Assembly (NCBI GenBank): GCA_015075275.1
Contig: JABTUU010000001.1
Span: 806,001 to 870,000, forward strand
Source: Anaerolineales bacterium
GTDB taxonomy: Bacteria; Chloroflexota; Anaerolineae; Anaerolineales; Villigracilaceae
Direction: 5' to 3'
Length of the DNA: 64,000 nt
Positions 52,626 to 61,400 of the stretch are shown in pieces. How positions within the stretch are numbered: position 1 is the stretch's first letter; each line of letters begins with the position of its first letter. The notes below the pieces were generated by a model. That model did no database searches. It was not told the origin of the DNA and was given only the letters and a program-made list of their open reading frames with translations. The position numbers and the translations under genes were made by a program.

Positions 52626-55367
52626 ATGAGTACGATCACAAAATTAACCCAATTAGGACAATCCCTTTGGTACGATAACATCCAGCGTAAGATACTGGAG
52701 AACGGCGAATTCAAAACCATGATCGAGCGCGGCGACATTCGCGGCGTGACGTCGAATCCGTCTATCTTTAACAACGCTATTGCTAAGACGAGCGATTATG
52801 ATTCGGCGTTGATACCGCTCGCTTGGGCAGGCTGGGACACGAAAAAGATCTTCTGGCAACTCGTTATCGAAGACATCAAAGCCGCCTGCGACGCTTTCCT
52901 GCCGCTGTACGAAGCGACCAATGGCGGAGATGGTTACGTCAGTATTGAAGTCACGCCTGACCTCGCATACGACACCGAGAAAACTATTGCGCAGGCGCAG
53001 CGGTTGTGGGCGCGCGTTGCGCGCCCGAACTTGATGGTGAAAATTCCCGCTACAGCGGAGGGCATCCCTGCGATTCGCAGATCAATTGCGGCGGGATTAA
53101 ACATCAATATCACGCTGATCTTTTCCCGCAAGCGCTACCTTGGAGTTATGGATGCCTACCTGAGCGGTTTGGAAGATCGTGTTGCGGCGGGACTTCCTAT
53201 TGACCGCATCGCTTCTGTCGCGTCGTTTTTTGTCTCGCGCGTAGACACGAAAATTGATCCGCAACTTCCCGAAGGCTCTCCGCTTAAAGGTAAAGCTGCG
53301 ATCGCTAACGCCAAACTTGCGTATGACGACTACCACAAAACATTTGCGGGTCGTCGTTGGGAAAATCTTAAGGTTAAAGGCGCGCGTGTCCAGCGCCCGC
53401 TATGGGCGAGCACCAGCACGAAGAATCCTGCCTATCCAGACACTTATTATGTAGATAATCTCATCGGGCCGGAAACTATTAACACCGTTCCGCCTGCCAC
53501 GCTTGAGGCGTTCAAAGACCACGGCATTGCGGCGTTGACGCTCATGCGCGGCATGGATGAATCGCAGAACGATATCAATCAGTTGGAAGCGGCTGGCATC
53601 TCGATGGATCTTGTCACAAAAGAATTGGAAGACGAAGGCATCGCCGCTTTCAGTGAGGCGATCGCGCATTTGCTCGCGTCTATTGAAGATCGGAGATCGC
53701 GCGCCGTTGCCTCCCTCGGATCGTTAGCCGATTCCGTTTCGCAGCGCATATCGCAGCTCGAATCCGATTCTGTTCCTGCGCGCCTGTGGCAGCATGATCC
53801 CTCGCTTTGGGCTTCCTCCAAAGACAAGGCTGGTCAACACGAAGTGACCATCCGCATGGGTTGGCTCGATTCGACCGACAAGGCTCGCAAGAAATTAAAA
53901 GAATATCAAGATTTCGCCAAAGAAGTTCGCAGCGCAAGCATGGATCGAGCGTTGGTCATCGGCATGGGCGGTTCGTCATTGACTGCGGAAGTATTCAGTC
54001 TGTTGTTTACTGCGCATGGAGAGAAGCCTTCTATTGCGGTTGGCATTTTAGACTCCACCGACCCCGCGCAAGTTGCAGAAGCCGCGAAAAATTATCCGCC
54101 TGAAAAAACCCTCTACGTCGTTGCCAGCAAATCGGGCGGCACCGCTGAAGTGATGGCGAACTTCAACTACTTCTGGAAGTTAAGCAAAAAGGACGGCTCG
54201 CATTTTGCCGCGACCACCGATCCCAACACCTCGCTCGAAACCTTGGCGCGAAAAAATAAATTCAGAAAAATTTTCCTCGCCGATGAATTCGTCGGCGGAC
54301 GCTACTCCGCGCTGACCGACTTCGGACTCGTCCCTGCGGCTCTGCTCGGTGTGAATTTGAATCACCTCCTCGACCGCGCCGATTGGATGCGTTCTCAGTG
54401 TGACGAACACGATCCTGCCGCGCGCAACCCTGGCATGGCATTGGGAGCCGTACTTGGCGAATCCGCTCTCCACGGGCGAGACAAGCTGACCGTCGTGGCT
54501 GACGCGGCTTTGTCGCCGTTTGCAAATTGGATCGAGCAGATCGTCGCTGAGTCCAGCGGCAAGAACGGCAAGGGAATCCTGCCTGTGCCGCTCGAACCGA
54601 TCGGCGATGTGAAAGAATATGGCGACGATAGAATTTTTGTCTATCTCCGTCAAACAGGCGAACACGATGGCGCCATGACAAAACTTCGCAACGCGGGTTA
54701 TCCTGTTATCAACTTTCCAATTTCCACTTTCTACGATGTCGGCGCTGAAGTTTTCCGCTGGGAGATCGCTGTCGTCACCGCATGTTCGATCATTGGAGTG
54801 AACGCGTTCGATCAGCCGAATGTCGAATCGAGCAAGAAGATCACGAAGGCGATGATTACCGATTACCAGAAGAAAGGCAAGTTGAAAGAAGGCAAGCCCG
54901 CGTGGAAAAGAGATGGCGTGAGCGTGTTTTCGCCGACTGCCGTGACGGGCGCGTCGTTGAGCGCTGTGCTGAGCAAGTTCTTGAAAAAGGCGAAAGCAGG
55001 CGGCTATGTTGCGATCAACGCCTATCTGCCGCGCAACGATGAAATGACTGACGCCTTGCAAAAGATGCGCGTCGCGATCCGCGCAAAGACAGGCAACGCC
55101 GTGACCGCTGGATTCGGTCCGCGCTTCCAACATTCGACAGGTCAATTCCACAAAGGCGGGCCGAAGAACGCGCTGTTCCTCGTCATCACTGCCGATGCTG
55201 AAAAAGATATTGACATCCCAACCGAAGGATTGTCATATGGCACGCTCATCCGCGCGCAGGCATTGGGCGATTACGAAGCCTTGATCGAGGCGAAGAGAAA
55301 AGTTCTGCGCGTGCATTTGCCGTCGGTGGATGATGTGAAAAAAATGGTGGACGCGTTGGCGGAGTAA
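52626..55367 (+). CDS. tal-pgi: Bifunctional transaldolase / glucose-6-phosphate isomerase
   Basis: 913 residues. Residues 1-370 are a transaldolase (GVTSNPSIFNNAI, Schiff-base Lys139 in PNLMVKIPAT). From about 385 the sequence is a sugar isomerase domain of the phosphoglucose isomerase type: LVIGMGGSSLTAEVF, VVASKSGGTAEV (phosphate loop), and QTGEHDGA further on. The fusion links non-oxidative pentose phosphate flux to fructose-6-P/glucose-6-P. Such Tal-Pgi fusions occur in other bacteria as well. Follows rpiB by 62 bases. Confidence 0.92.
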   Translation: MSTITKLTQLGQSLWYDNIQRKILENGEFKTMIERGDIRGVTSNPSIFNNAIAKTSDYDSALIPLAWAGWDTKKIFWQLVIEDIKAACDAFLPLYEATNGGDGYVSIEVTPDLAYDTEKTIAQAQRLWARVARPNLMVKIPATAEGIPAIRRSIAAGLNINITLIFSRKRYLGVMDAYLSGLEDRVAAGLPIDRIASVASFFVSRVDTKIDPQLPEGSPLKGKAAIANAKLAYDDYHKTFAGRRWENLKVKGARVQRPLWASTSTKNPAYPDTYYVDNLIGPETINTVPPATLEAFKDHGIAALTLMRGMDESQNDINQLEAAGISMDLVTKELEDEGIAAFSEAIAHLLASIEDRRSRAVASLGSLADSVSQRISQLESDSVPARLWQHDPSLWASSKDKAGQHEVTIRMGWLDSTDKARKKLKEYQDFAKEVRSASMDRALVIGMGGSSLTAEVFSLLFTAHGEKPSIAVGILDSTDPAQVAEAAKNYPPEKTLYVVASKSGGTAEVMANFNYFWKLSKKDGSHFAATTDPNTSLETLARKNKFRKIFLADEFVGGRYSALTDFGLVPAALLGVNLNHLLDRADWMRSQCDEHDPAARNPGMALGAVLGESALHGRDKLTVVADAALSPFANWIEQIVAESSGKNGKGILPVPLEPIGDVKEYGDDRIFVYLRQTGEHDGAMTKLRNAGYPVINFPISTFYDVGAEVFRWEIAVVTACSIIGVNAFDQPNVESSKKITKAMITDYQKKGKLKEGKPAWKRDGVSVFSPTAVTGASLSAVLSKFLKKAKAGGYVAINAYLPRNDEMTDALQKMRVAIRAKTGNAVTAGFGPRFQHSTGQFHKGGPKNALFLVITADAEKDIDIPTEGLSYGTLIRAQALGDYEALIEAKRKVLRVHLPSVDDVKKMVDALAE

Positions 55368-55411
55368 TACGCAAACAGCTGTGCTATACTTGCAAAGGCA
55401 AGGAGTATTTT

Positions 55412-55642
55412 ATGTTAAACGTCAATGAACATATTGTGCGGATTCATATCGAGAAACTGCCCGAAGGTGTTTATCTTGCAACATCCGAAGATGTACAAGG
55501 ACTGGTCGCTCAGGGACGGACAATTGCTGAGACTGTTGAAATTGCCCGCGACGTGGCGCGTAAGTTGCTGGAAGCGCAAGGAGATGTTCGATTGCCTGCG
55601 ATCAGCGAGAGTTTCGATTACCCCCTCATTGTGGCGGGCTAA
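55412..55642 (+). CDS. hicB: HicB-like antitoxin
   Basis: A 76-residue HicB/DUF1902-type protein: IVRIHIEKLPEGVYLATSEDVQGLVAQGRT is the beta-sheet that covers the HicA toxin, followed by helices (IAETVEIARDVARKLLEA). There is no DNA-binding domain, so repression by this small form would need another partner. AAGGAG precedes the ATG and TATACT is at 55385-55390. The toxin gene follows 2 bases after the stop, antitoxin first. Confidence 0.85.
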   Translation: MLNVNEHIVRIHIEKLPEGVYLATSEDVQGLVAQGRTIAETVEIARDVARKLLEAQGDVRLPAISESFDYPLIVAG

Positions 55643-55644
55643 GG

Positions 55645-55872
55645 ATGGGGAGACTTTCAGGTTTTCGATATCGACAGATCGTCAAAAAACTCAAAGCTTT
55701 CGGCTTTGAGTTTTTTCGTCATGGGGCGGGGAGCCATGAAATCTGGTGCAATCCGATAACGGGGAGGTATACAACAATTCCAAATCATCCAGGTGATATG
55801 CCCGAAGGCACGTTACGTGCAATTTTGAAACAGGCGGATATTTCCCCCGATGATTTTTTGGAGAAAAGATAA
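55645..55872 (+). CDS. hicA: HicA-like mRNA interferase toxin
   Basis: A 75-residue HicA. It has a double-stranded RNA-binding fold with the catalytic His31 in GAGSHEIW, and TIPNHPGDMPEGTLRAILKQADIS, the typical C-terminal half. HicA cleaves mRNA when free of HicB. Directly followed by the pterin dehydratase gene with no gap (TAAATG), so the toxin pair and that enzyme share an mRNA. Confidence 0.87.
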   Translation: MGRLSGFRYRQIVKKLKAFGFEFFRHGAGSHEIWCNPITGRYTTIPNHPGDMPEGTLRAILKQADISPDDFLEKR

Positions 55873-56214
55873 ATGGCCGAATTATCTCAACTCAAATGCG
55901 TCGCCTGTCGCGGCGGCGACCCAAGCCTGACCGAAGCCGAGATTGCCGAACTTCTTCCTCAAGTTCCCGAATGGCAACTCGTGGCGCGGGATGATATCCC
56001 GCGCTTACAACGTATTTTCAAATTCAAGAATTACGTCCAGTCATTGGACTTCACCAACAAAGTCGCCGCCATTGCCGAAGAGGAAGGCCATCATCCATTG
56101 ATCGTGCTGGAGTGGGGGAGAGTCACCGTCCAGTGGTGGACGCATGTGGCGAAGGGATTGCACAAGAACGATTTCATCATGGCGGCAAAGACGGATGAGG
56201 TATTTTCTCGCTAA
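55873..56214 (+). CDS. Pterin-4a-carbinolamine dehydratase
   Basis: A 113-residue PCD/PhhB-like protein. The signature EEEGHHPLIVLEWGRVTVQWWTH holds the conserved His73-His74 and His91. It dehydrates 4a-hydroxytetrahydrobiopterin; in bacteria without phenylalanine hydroxylase a role in pterin or molybdopterin metabolism has been suggested. N-terminal CVAC stretch is unusual. It starts immediately after the HicA stop. Confidence 0.92.
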   Translation: MAELSQLKCVACRGGDPSLTEAEIAELLPQVPEWQLVARDDIPRLQRIFKFKNYVQSLDFTNKVAAIAEEEGHHPLIVLEWGRVTVQWWTHVAKGLHKNDFIMAAKTDEVFSR

Positions 56215-56231
56215 CGATAAATATTGGAAAC

Positions 56232-56326
56232 ATGTCATTCTGAGGAGCGGAGCGACGAAGAATCTCTGCTGCCCCAGGAAGATTTCTGTAGCAAAGAGAG
56301 ATGCTTCGCTCCGCTCAGCATGACAT
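56232..56326. repeat. Palindromic intergenic repeat, TGTCATTCTGAG type
   Basis: The 95-base element begins ATGTCATTCTGAGGAGCGG and ends CGCTCAGCATGACAT; the ends form an imperfect inverted repeat and the middle differs. It lies between two convergent stops. Elements of this sort are multi-copy in related genomes by my recollection. A second, differently worded one is at 58312-58397. Confidence 0.7.
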
Positions 56327-56330
56327 AAAT

Positions 56331-57974
56331 TCACTTTGACGATTTGATTTCCGCCCGTCCTCTCTTTTTTCTAAAAGCCGACTCGTTCAGCCGATGGAAC
56401 AAGTTCAACGCGAATGGTTGATTCCCCAGCCAGCCGAGGAATGCGGCGGGGAGTTTGGTGAGTCCGCGCGGGGGAGGAGGTAATGTCAGCGCGGATGAAA
56501 AATCTACGACGCGATCGTCAATCTGGAAGGTTGCGAGGTTGAGTCGTATCACTTGGGGTGTTGCGTTGAGAAACTTACGCAAGGACTCGCGCTCGGCTGG
56601 GCTCAACCACTGTGGCAGATCGGATGTCGCTTTGAAGTTGCAAATAAGGGCAAGGTCTCGAATAAGTTGCTTGTGTTCTTCCGAAAGTAAATTTTCCTTT
56701 TCCGTGAAATAAACTACATCGGGATCAATTGCAACCAAAGTTTGAAGCCACAAGCGATTGACGGTGGTACGAATCGCGTTTCTCGCGCCAGGCGTTGTGA
56801 AGTTATACAGCAGTGTCGCGTCGCGTAAATTTTCCCATGTATCGGAAATATCGGGACCGACGCGGAGCGCGTCGCACAGACCAAGTGAAGGCAGGATCGG
56901 AGCGCCGCAGGTGAGAAAATACGCGTCGTGTCCCATCGCCTCGCGCATGGTTTTCAATGCTTGGCGATATGCGACTTCGCGCGGCATGTCTGTAAATCGT
57001 TTGCCTGGCAATGCGCCCGCGTAGAGAAAATCTAGTTTCAAGTAATCGAATCCCCACGCGCGGACTTGTTTCATCAGCGCCGAAAGCCATTCGAGAACCG
57101 CAGGATGTGAAGTGTCGAGCGCGTAGAGTTGTTCGCCCCAGTTAAATCCAGCCGAGACGAATCGTCCGCTCGCGTCGTGCAAGAACCAATCGGGATGTTC
57201 CCGAAACAAGCGCGACGATTCGACGGCGATCAACGGCGCGAGCCACAGCCCAGCCCTTCGCCCTGTGGATTTGATTCTTTCAGCCAGCGCGTTCATTCCC
57301 GATGGAAATTTTTTGTTCGCATCCCAATCGCCGATGGAGGTTTGCCAGCCGTCGTCCACTTGCAACACGTCGAAAGGTAGATCATCCAAATCATCGAAAA
57401 TTTGATGCAGAATCGATTCGTCAATGGCGGTGTACAGGCTGTACCACGAACACCACACGCGCGGATTTGGCTTGTCTGACTTTTTGCCGAAGCGTTTGCC
57501 AAGTTCTTCGGCGTATTGTGCGAAGACAAATTCTTCGCTTCCGCGCGCGAGGAACCAATCACATCTGTTCGCTTCGTGCCGCCCCTCGAGTTGATCCTCT
57601 TTCAACCAGACGTGCGCGTCCAATCTGAGCGAGCCGAGCAGGAGGATGTCACCCTCCGCAAGTTCCACCGCGCCGACCCATGAACTGTGCGGCGACGCTT
57701 CATTCACGTAGTGCGGATCCGTTTGCAAGGGATGGAGGATCGCGGGGCGTTGAACGGGGAGCGGAGTCGGCTCTGTCCACGCGGCGAGGGACCAGGATTG
57801 CCATCCGTGGCGATAAAAGTTTCGGGGAGGGCGAGGCAGGCTGACCGTCAGAGAAGAGGCGTTGACGATTTGAGAGGAGCCAGCCTCAGGCGGCGAGTCC
57901 AGTTGGGGGGGAGAGAAGATCACAAGAGCCATTATCCCGCTGAATCCGTTGACGGTCAATTGTAGTTGTGGCAT
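56331..57974 (-). CDS. GH36-like alpha-galactosidase
   Basis: A 547-residue protein. The N-terminal beta-sandwich (HGWQSWSLAAW) precedes a TIM barrel with VWCSWYSLYTAIDE and LQVDDGWQT. The nucleophile is Asp315 in YLKLDFLYAG and the acid/base Asp375 in RVGPDISDTW. No signal peptide, so cytosolic hydrolysis of imported raffinose-type sugars or melibiose is likely. The ATG 57974 lies inside the -10 box of the ileS promoter; an internal ATG at 57932 is possible. Confidence 0.85.
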   Translation of the reverse strand: MPQLQLTVNGFSGIMALVIFSPPQLDSPPEAGSSQIVNASSLTVSLPRPPRNFYRHGWQSWSLAAWTEPTPLPVQRPAILHPLQTDPHYVNEASPHSSWVGAVELAEGDILLLGSLRLDAHVWLKEDQLEGRHEANRCDWFLARGSEEFVFAQYAEELGKRFGKKSDKPNPRVWCSWYSLYTAIDESILHQIFDDLDDLPFDVLQVDDGWQTSIGDWDANKKFPSGMNALAERIKSTGRRAGLWLAPLIAVESSRLFREHPDWFLHDASGRFVSAGFNWGEQLYALDTSHPAVLEWLSALMKQVRAWGFDYLKLDFLYAGALPGKRFTDMPREVAYRQALKTMREAMGHDAYFLTCGAPILPSLGLCDALRVGPDISDTWENLRDATLLYNFTTPGARNAIRTTVNRLWLQTLVAIDPDVVYFTEKENLLSEEHKQLIRDLALICNFKATSDLPQWLSPAERESLRKFLNATPQVIRLNLATFQIDDRVVDFSSALTLPPPPRGLTKLPAAFLGWLGNQPFALNLFHRLNESAFRKKRGRAEIKSSK

Positions 57975-57977
57975 AAT
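57950..57977 (+). promoter_or_regulatory. Promoter of the ileS T-box leader
   Basis: TTGACG (57950-57955), 16-base spacer, CATAAT (57972-57977). Predicted start near 57984. It overlaps the start of the divergent alpha-galactosidase gene. Confidence 0.6.
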
Positions 57978-57983
57978 TCGCAG

Positions 57984-58297
57984 GTCAAAGGCAGTGAAGA
58001 GAAGAGTAGATTTGCGACTCTGTCAGCGAGTGTGGGCGCGGTGTGAGCCACATCAGCGAGCAAATCGAAGATCATCTCGGAGCCGTTCCGCTGAAATTAG
58101 TCGAATAGTTTGACGGTCAAATCGTCGGATGGTCGGTTGAGAGTAAGCGAGCCGAAATTGTCCTTCGTTATCAGGACGGGACGATGTCAGTCGTCTACTA
58201 AGCGTCTGCTGGCTATCTCTTTTGGGAATGCGAGCGGAAATCAGAGTGGTACCGCGTGAGTCTTTACTCTCGTCTCTGTGTGAGATGAGAGTTTTTT
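57984..58297 (+). ncRNA. T-box riboswitch controlling ileS (isoleucine specific)
   Basis: The leader contains AGAGTGGTACCGCG at 58243-58256, nearly identical to the T-box consensus AGGGTGGNACCGCG; its UGGU can pair with the ACCA end of uncharged tRNA-Ile. A tandem ATC (58071-58076) in the stem I region is the expected Ile specifier. A transcription terminator follows at 58266-58297 (ACTCTCGTCTC with GAGATGAGAGT, then a run of six T), so read-through should require uncharged tRNA-Ile. Confidence 0.92.
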
Positions 58298-58311
58298 ATT
58301 TAAACTATCAT

Positions 58312-58397
58312 ATGTCGTTGCGAGGAGGGCGTAGCCCGACGAAGCAATCTCCGTGTGAGATGAGACTGCTTCGTCGCCCTGCTCCTCGCAGCGACAT
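58312..58397. repeat. Palindromic repeat, TGTCGTTGCGAGGAG type, inside the ileS leader
   Basis: An 86-base element from ATGTCGTTGCGAGGAGG to CTCCTCGCAGCGACAT with long inverted arms (ACGAAGCA paired with TGCTTCGT). It lies between the T-box terminator and the ileS ribosome site (GGAGG before 58415). A 13-base stretch, GTGTGAGATGAGA, occurs both in the T-box terminator (58278-58290) and in this element (58353-58365). Confidence 0.75.
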
Positions 58398-58414
58398 GAA
58401 AATTCGGAGGTCAA

Positions 58415-61400
58415 ATGTTTAAACCAGTCAACTCCAAACTCAATGTGACTTCGATGGAAGAAGCCATGATGAAATTTTGGAAACAACGCGATATTTTTAA
58501 AAAGACGACCGAGATGCGCGAGGGCGCGCCCGAGTATGTTTTCTATGAAGGTCCGCCGACCGCCAACGGCAAGCCTGGCGTACATCATGTGTTGGCGCGC
58601 GCGTTCAAAGACTTGTTCCCGCGCTACAAGATCATGCGCGGATTTCATGTCTCGCGGCGCGGCGGCTGGGACACGCATGGTCTGCCCGTCGAGATCGAAG
58701 TGGAGAAACAACTCGGCTTCAAAAACAAACAACAGATCGAAGAATTCGGCATTGATAAATTCAACGAGTTGTGCAAGAAGTCCGTGTTCACGTACATTCA
58801 AGATTGGGAGAAACTCACCGACCGCATCGCGTTCTGGGTTGACCTTGAAGACGCCTATGTGACCTACACCAATGACTACATCGAGTCGGTCTGGTGGATC
58901 CTGAAAAACTTTTGGGATAAAGACCTGCTCTTCAAGGGATACAAAGTTGTGCCGTATTGCCCGCGCTGTGGCACGCCTCTTTCGGACCATGAGGTTGCTC
59001 TCGGCTACGACGAAGCGACCGATCCTTCGGTCTTTGTGCGTATGCCGCTGGTGGATAAGCCCGACACGTCGCTGCTCGTGTGGACGACAACCCCGTGGAC
59101 GCTTCCTTCCAACGTCGCCGTCGCCGCGCACCCCGAAGAGGAATATGTCACTGTTGAGCGGGATCACGACGGCAAAAAAGAAAAGTTGATCCTCGTCAAG
59201 TCGCTCGTGCAAAAAGTGTTCGGCGAAGAGGAAGTGAAAGTCGTTGACACATTCAAGGGCAAGAAGTTGAAGGATGTGAAATATCATCCGCTGTTCACGT
59301 TCATGCCGCCAGATAAGCCCGCGCATTATGTTGTGCTGGGAGATTTCGTCACGACGGAAGACGGCTCGGGCTTGGTACACATCGCGCCCGCGTTCGGTCA
59401 GGAAGATATGGACATGGCGAAGCAACACAACTTGCCCGTCCTGATGACCGTTCTCCCCGATGGGACGTTTGTTTCCGAAGTGACTCCATGGCGCGGAGTG
59501 TTCGTCAAAGACGCCGACCCGATGATCATCGAAGACCTGCGCGCGCGCGGACTTCTCTTCAAGGCGGGCGAATATACGCACACGTATCCGTTCTGCTGGC
59601 GATGCGGCACGCCGTTGTTGTATTACGCGCGCGAATCGTGGTACATCCGCACGTCCGCGTTTCGAAATCGCTTGGTTGAATTGAACAACACCATCAATTG
59701 GGTCCCTGAACACACGCGCGAGGGACGCTTCGGTAATTGGCTTTCCAATAATATTGACTGGGCGTTGAGCCGCGAGCGCTATTGGGGCACGCCGCTTCCC
59801 ATCTGGGAGTGTGAGAACAAACATCGCGAAGGCGTTGGCTCGGTGAGAGAACTTTCCGAAAAGGCTGGTAAAGACCTGAGCGAACTCGATCTGCATCGCC
59901 CGTACGTGGATCAAGTCCATTGGGATTGCGCCCAATGCGGCAAGCAGATGAGCCGCGTCCCCGATCTCATTGACGTATGGTTCGACTCGGGCTCGATGCC
60001 CGTCGCGCAATGGCACTATCCGTTCGAGAACAAAGAGAAATTCGAGTCGCAGTTCCCCGCCGATTACATCTGCGAAGCCGTTGACCAAACGCGCGGGTGG
60101 TTCTATTCGCTTCATGCTATCAGCACGTTGTTGTTCGATAAAGTGTCGTTCAAAAATGTTTTGTGCCTCGGCTTGATCCTTGACGGCGATGGGCAGAAGA
60201 TGTCGAAGAGCAAAGGTAATATCGTTGCGCCATGGGATGTGCTGAGCGTTCACGGCGCCGACGCGTTCCGTTGGTATCTCTACACGGCGACTCCGCCAGG
60301 GCAAGAGCGACGCTTCTCTTCCGATCTGGTGGGCGAAGTCATACGCAACTTCACGCTCACGTTGTGGAACGTCTACTCGTTCTTCGTGACGTATGCGAAT
60401 CTCGATAAACCCACCGTCACCACCATGCCGATAGCAACGAGCGATCTCGATCGCTGGCTGTTGTCTGAACTCAATGTGCTTGTCCGCGATGTGACGGATG
60501 CGTACGAAAAATATGACGTGACCAATGCGACGCGTCCCGTCGAAGCGTTCGTGGAGAAGTTGTCCACGTGGTATCTGCGACGCTCGCGCCGCCGCTTCTG
60601 GAAATCCGAATCGGACTCGGACAAGCAAGCCGCCTACTCGACGTTGTACACGGCTCTTGTCACCCTCTCGAAGCTGGTCGCGCCCGCGATGCCTTTTCTC
60701 GCCGACGAGTTGTACCAGAACCTCGTCCGCTCCGTGGACGAGGCCGCGCCCGAGTCGGTGCATCTTGCCGAGTGGCCCCAAGTGATGCCTGAGATGATAG
60801 ACGAGTCGCTGAACCATGATATGGCAACCGTGATGAAACTCGTTTCGCTCGGACATTCCGCGCGGCAGAAAGCGAATCGCAAAGTGAGACAACCGCTGGC
60901 AGAAGCCGCGTTCTCCGTCGGCAACGCGAACGAACGCAAAGCCGTCGAGAATTACGCCGACCTGTTCGTGGACGAGTTGAACGTGAAGAAAGTCCGCTTG
61001 CTGGATGCCGCGACGGAAGCTGTATCCCATACAGTCAAGCCGTTGCCCAAACAGTTGGGACAAAAATACGGCAACAAATTTCCCGCGCTGCAAAAAGCGA
61101 TCCTCGCTATGAACGCGGAAGAAGTTGCGAAGATCTTGATGTCTGGCGAACCGCTGAAAGTGAGCCTTGAAGGAGTTGAGTACGAAATTTTGTCCGAAGA
61201 GGTTGAAGTCAAGACGCAGGCGAAAGAAGGATTCGCAGTCGCCGAAGATGGCGCGTATGTTGCCGCGCTCGTCACCGAGTTGACTCCCGAACTTGTGCAA
61301 GAAGGTCTCGCGCGTGAATTTGTGCGGCGCGTGCAAGACCTCCGCAAAAGCGCGGACTTGGACGTGGCTGACAGGATCGAGCTGTTCGTCGAAGCCTCGG

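Noticed and set aside
54180-55151. Long minus-strand frame opposite the isomerase part of tal-pgi
   Set aside because: Composition and reading resemble an antisense shadow; no ribosome site and no protein family recognised.
58241-61336. A very long open frame (about 1030 codons) on the minus strand opposite ileS
   Set aside because: It mirrors the codon bias of ileS, has no recognisable domain, would run through the T-box and repeat, and ileS itself is certain. Long antisense frames also occur opposite other genes here.
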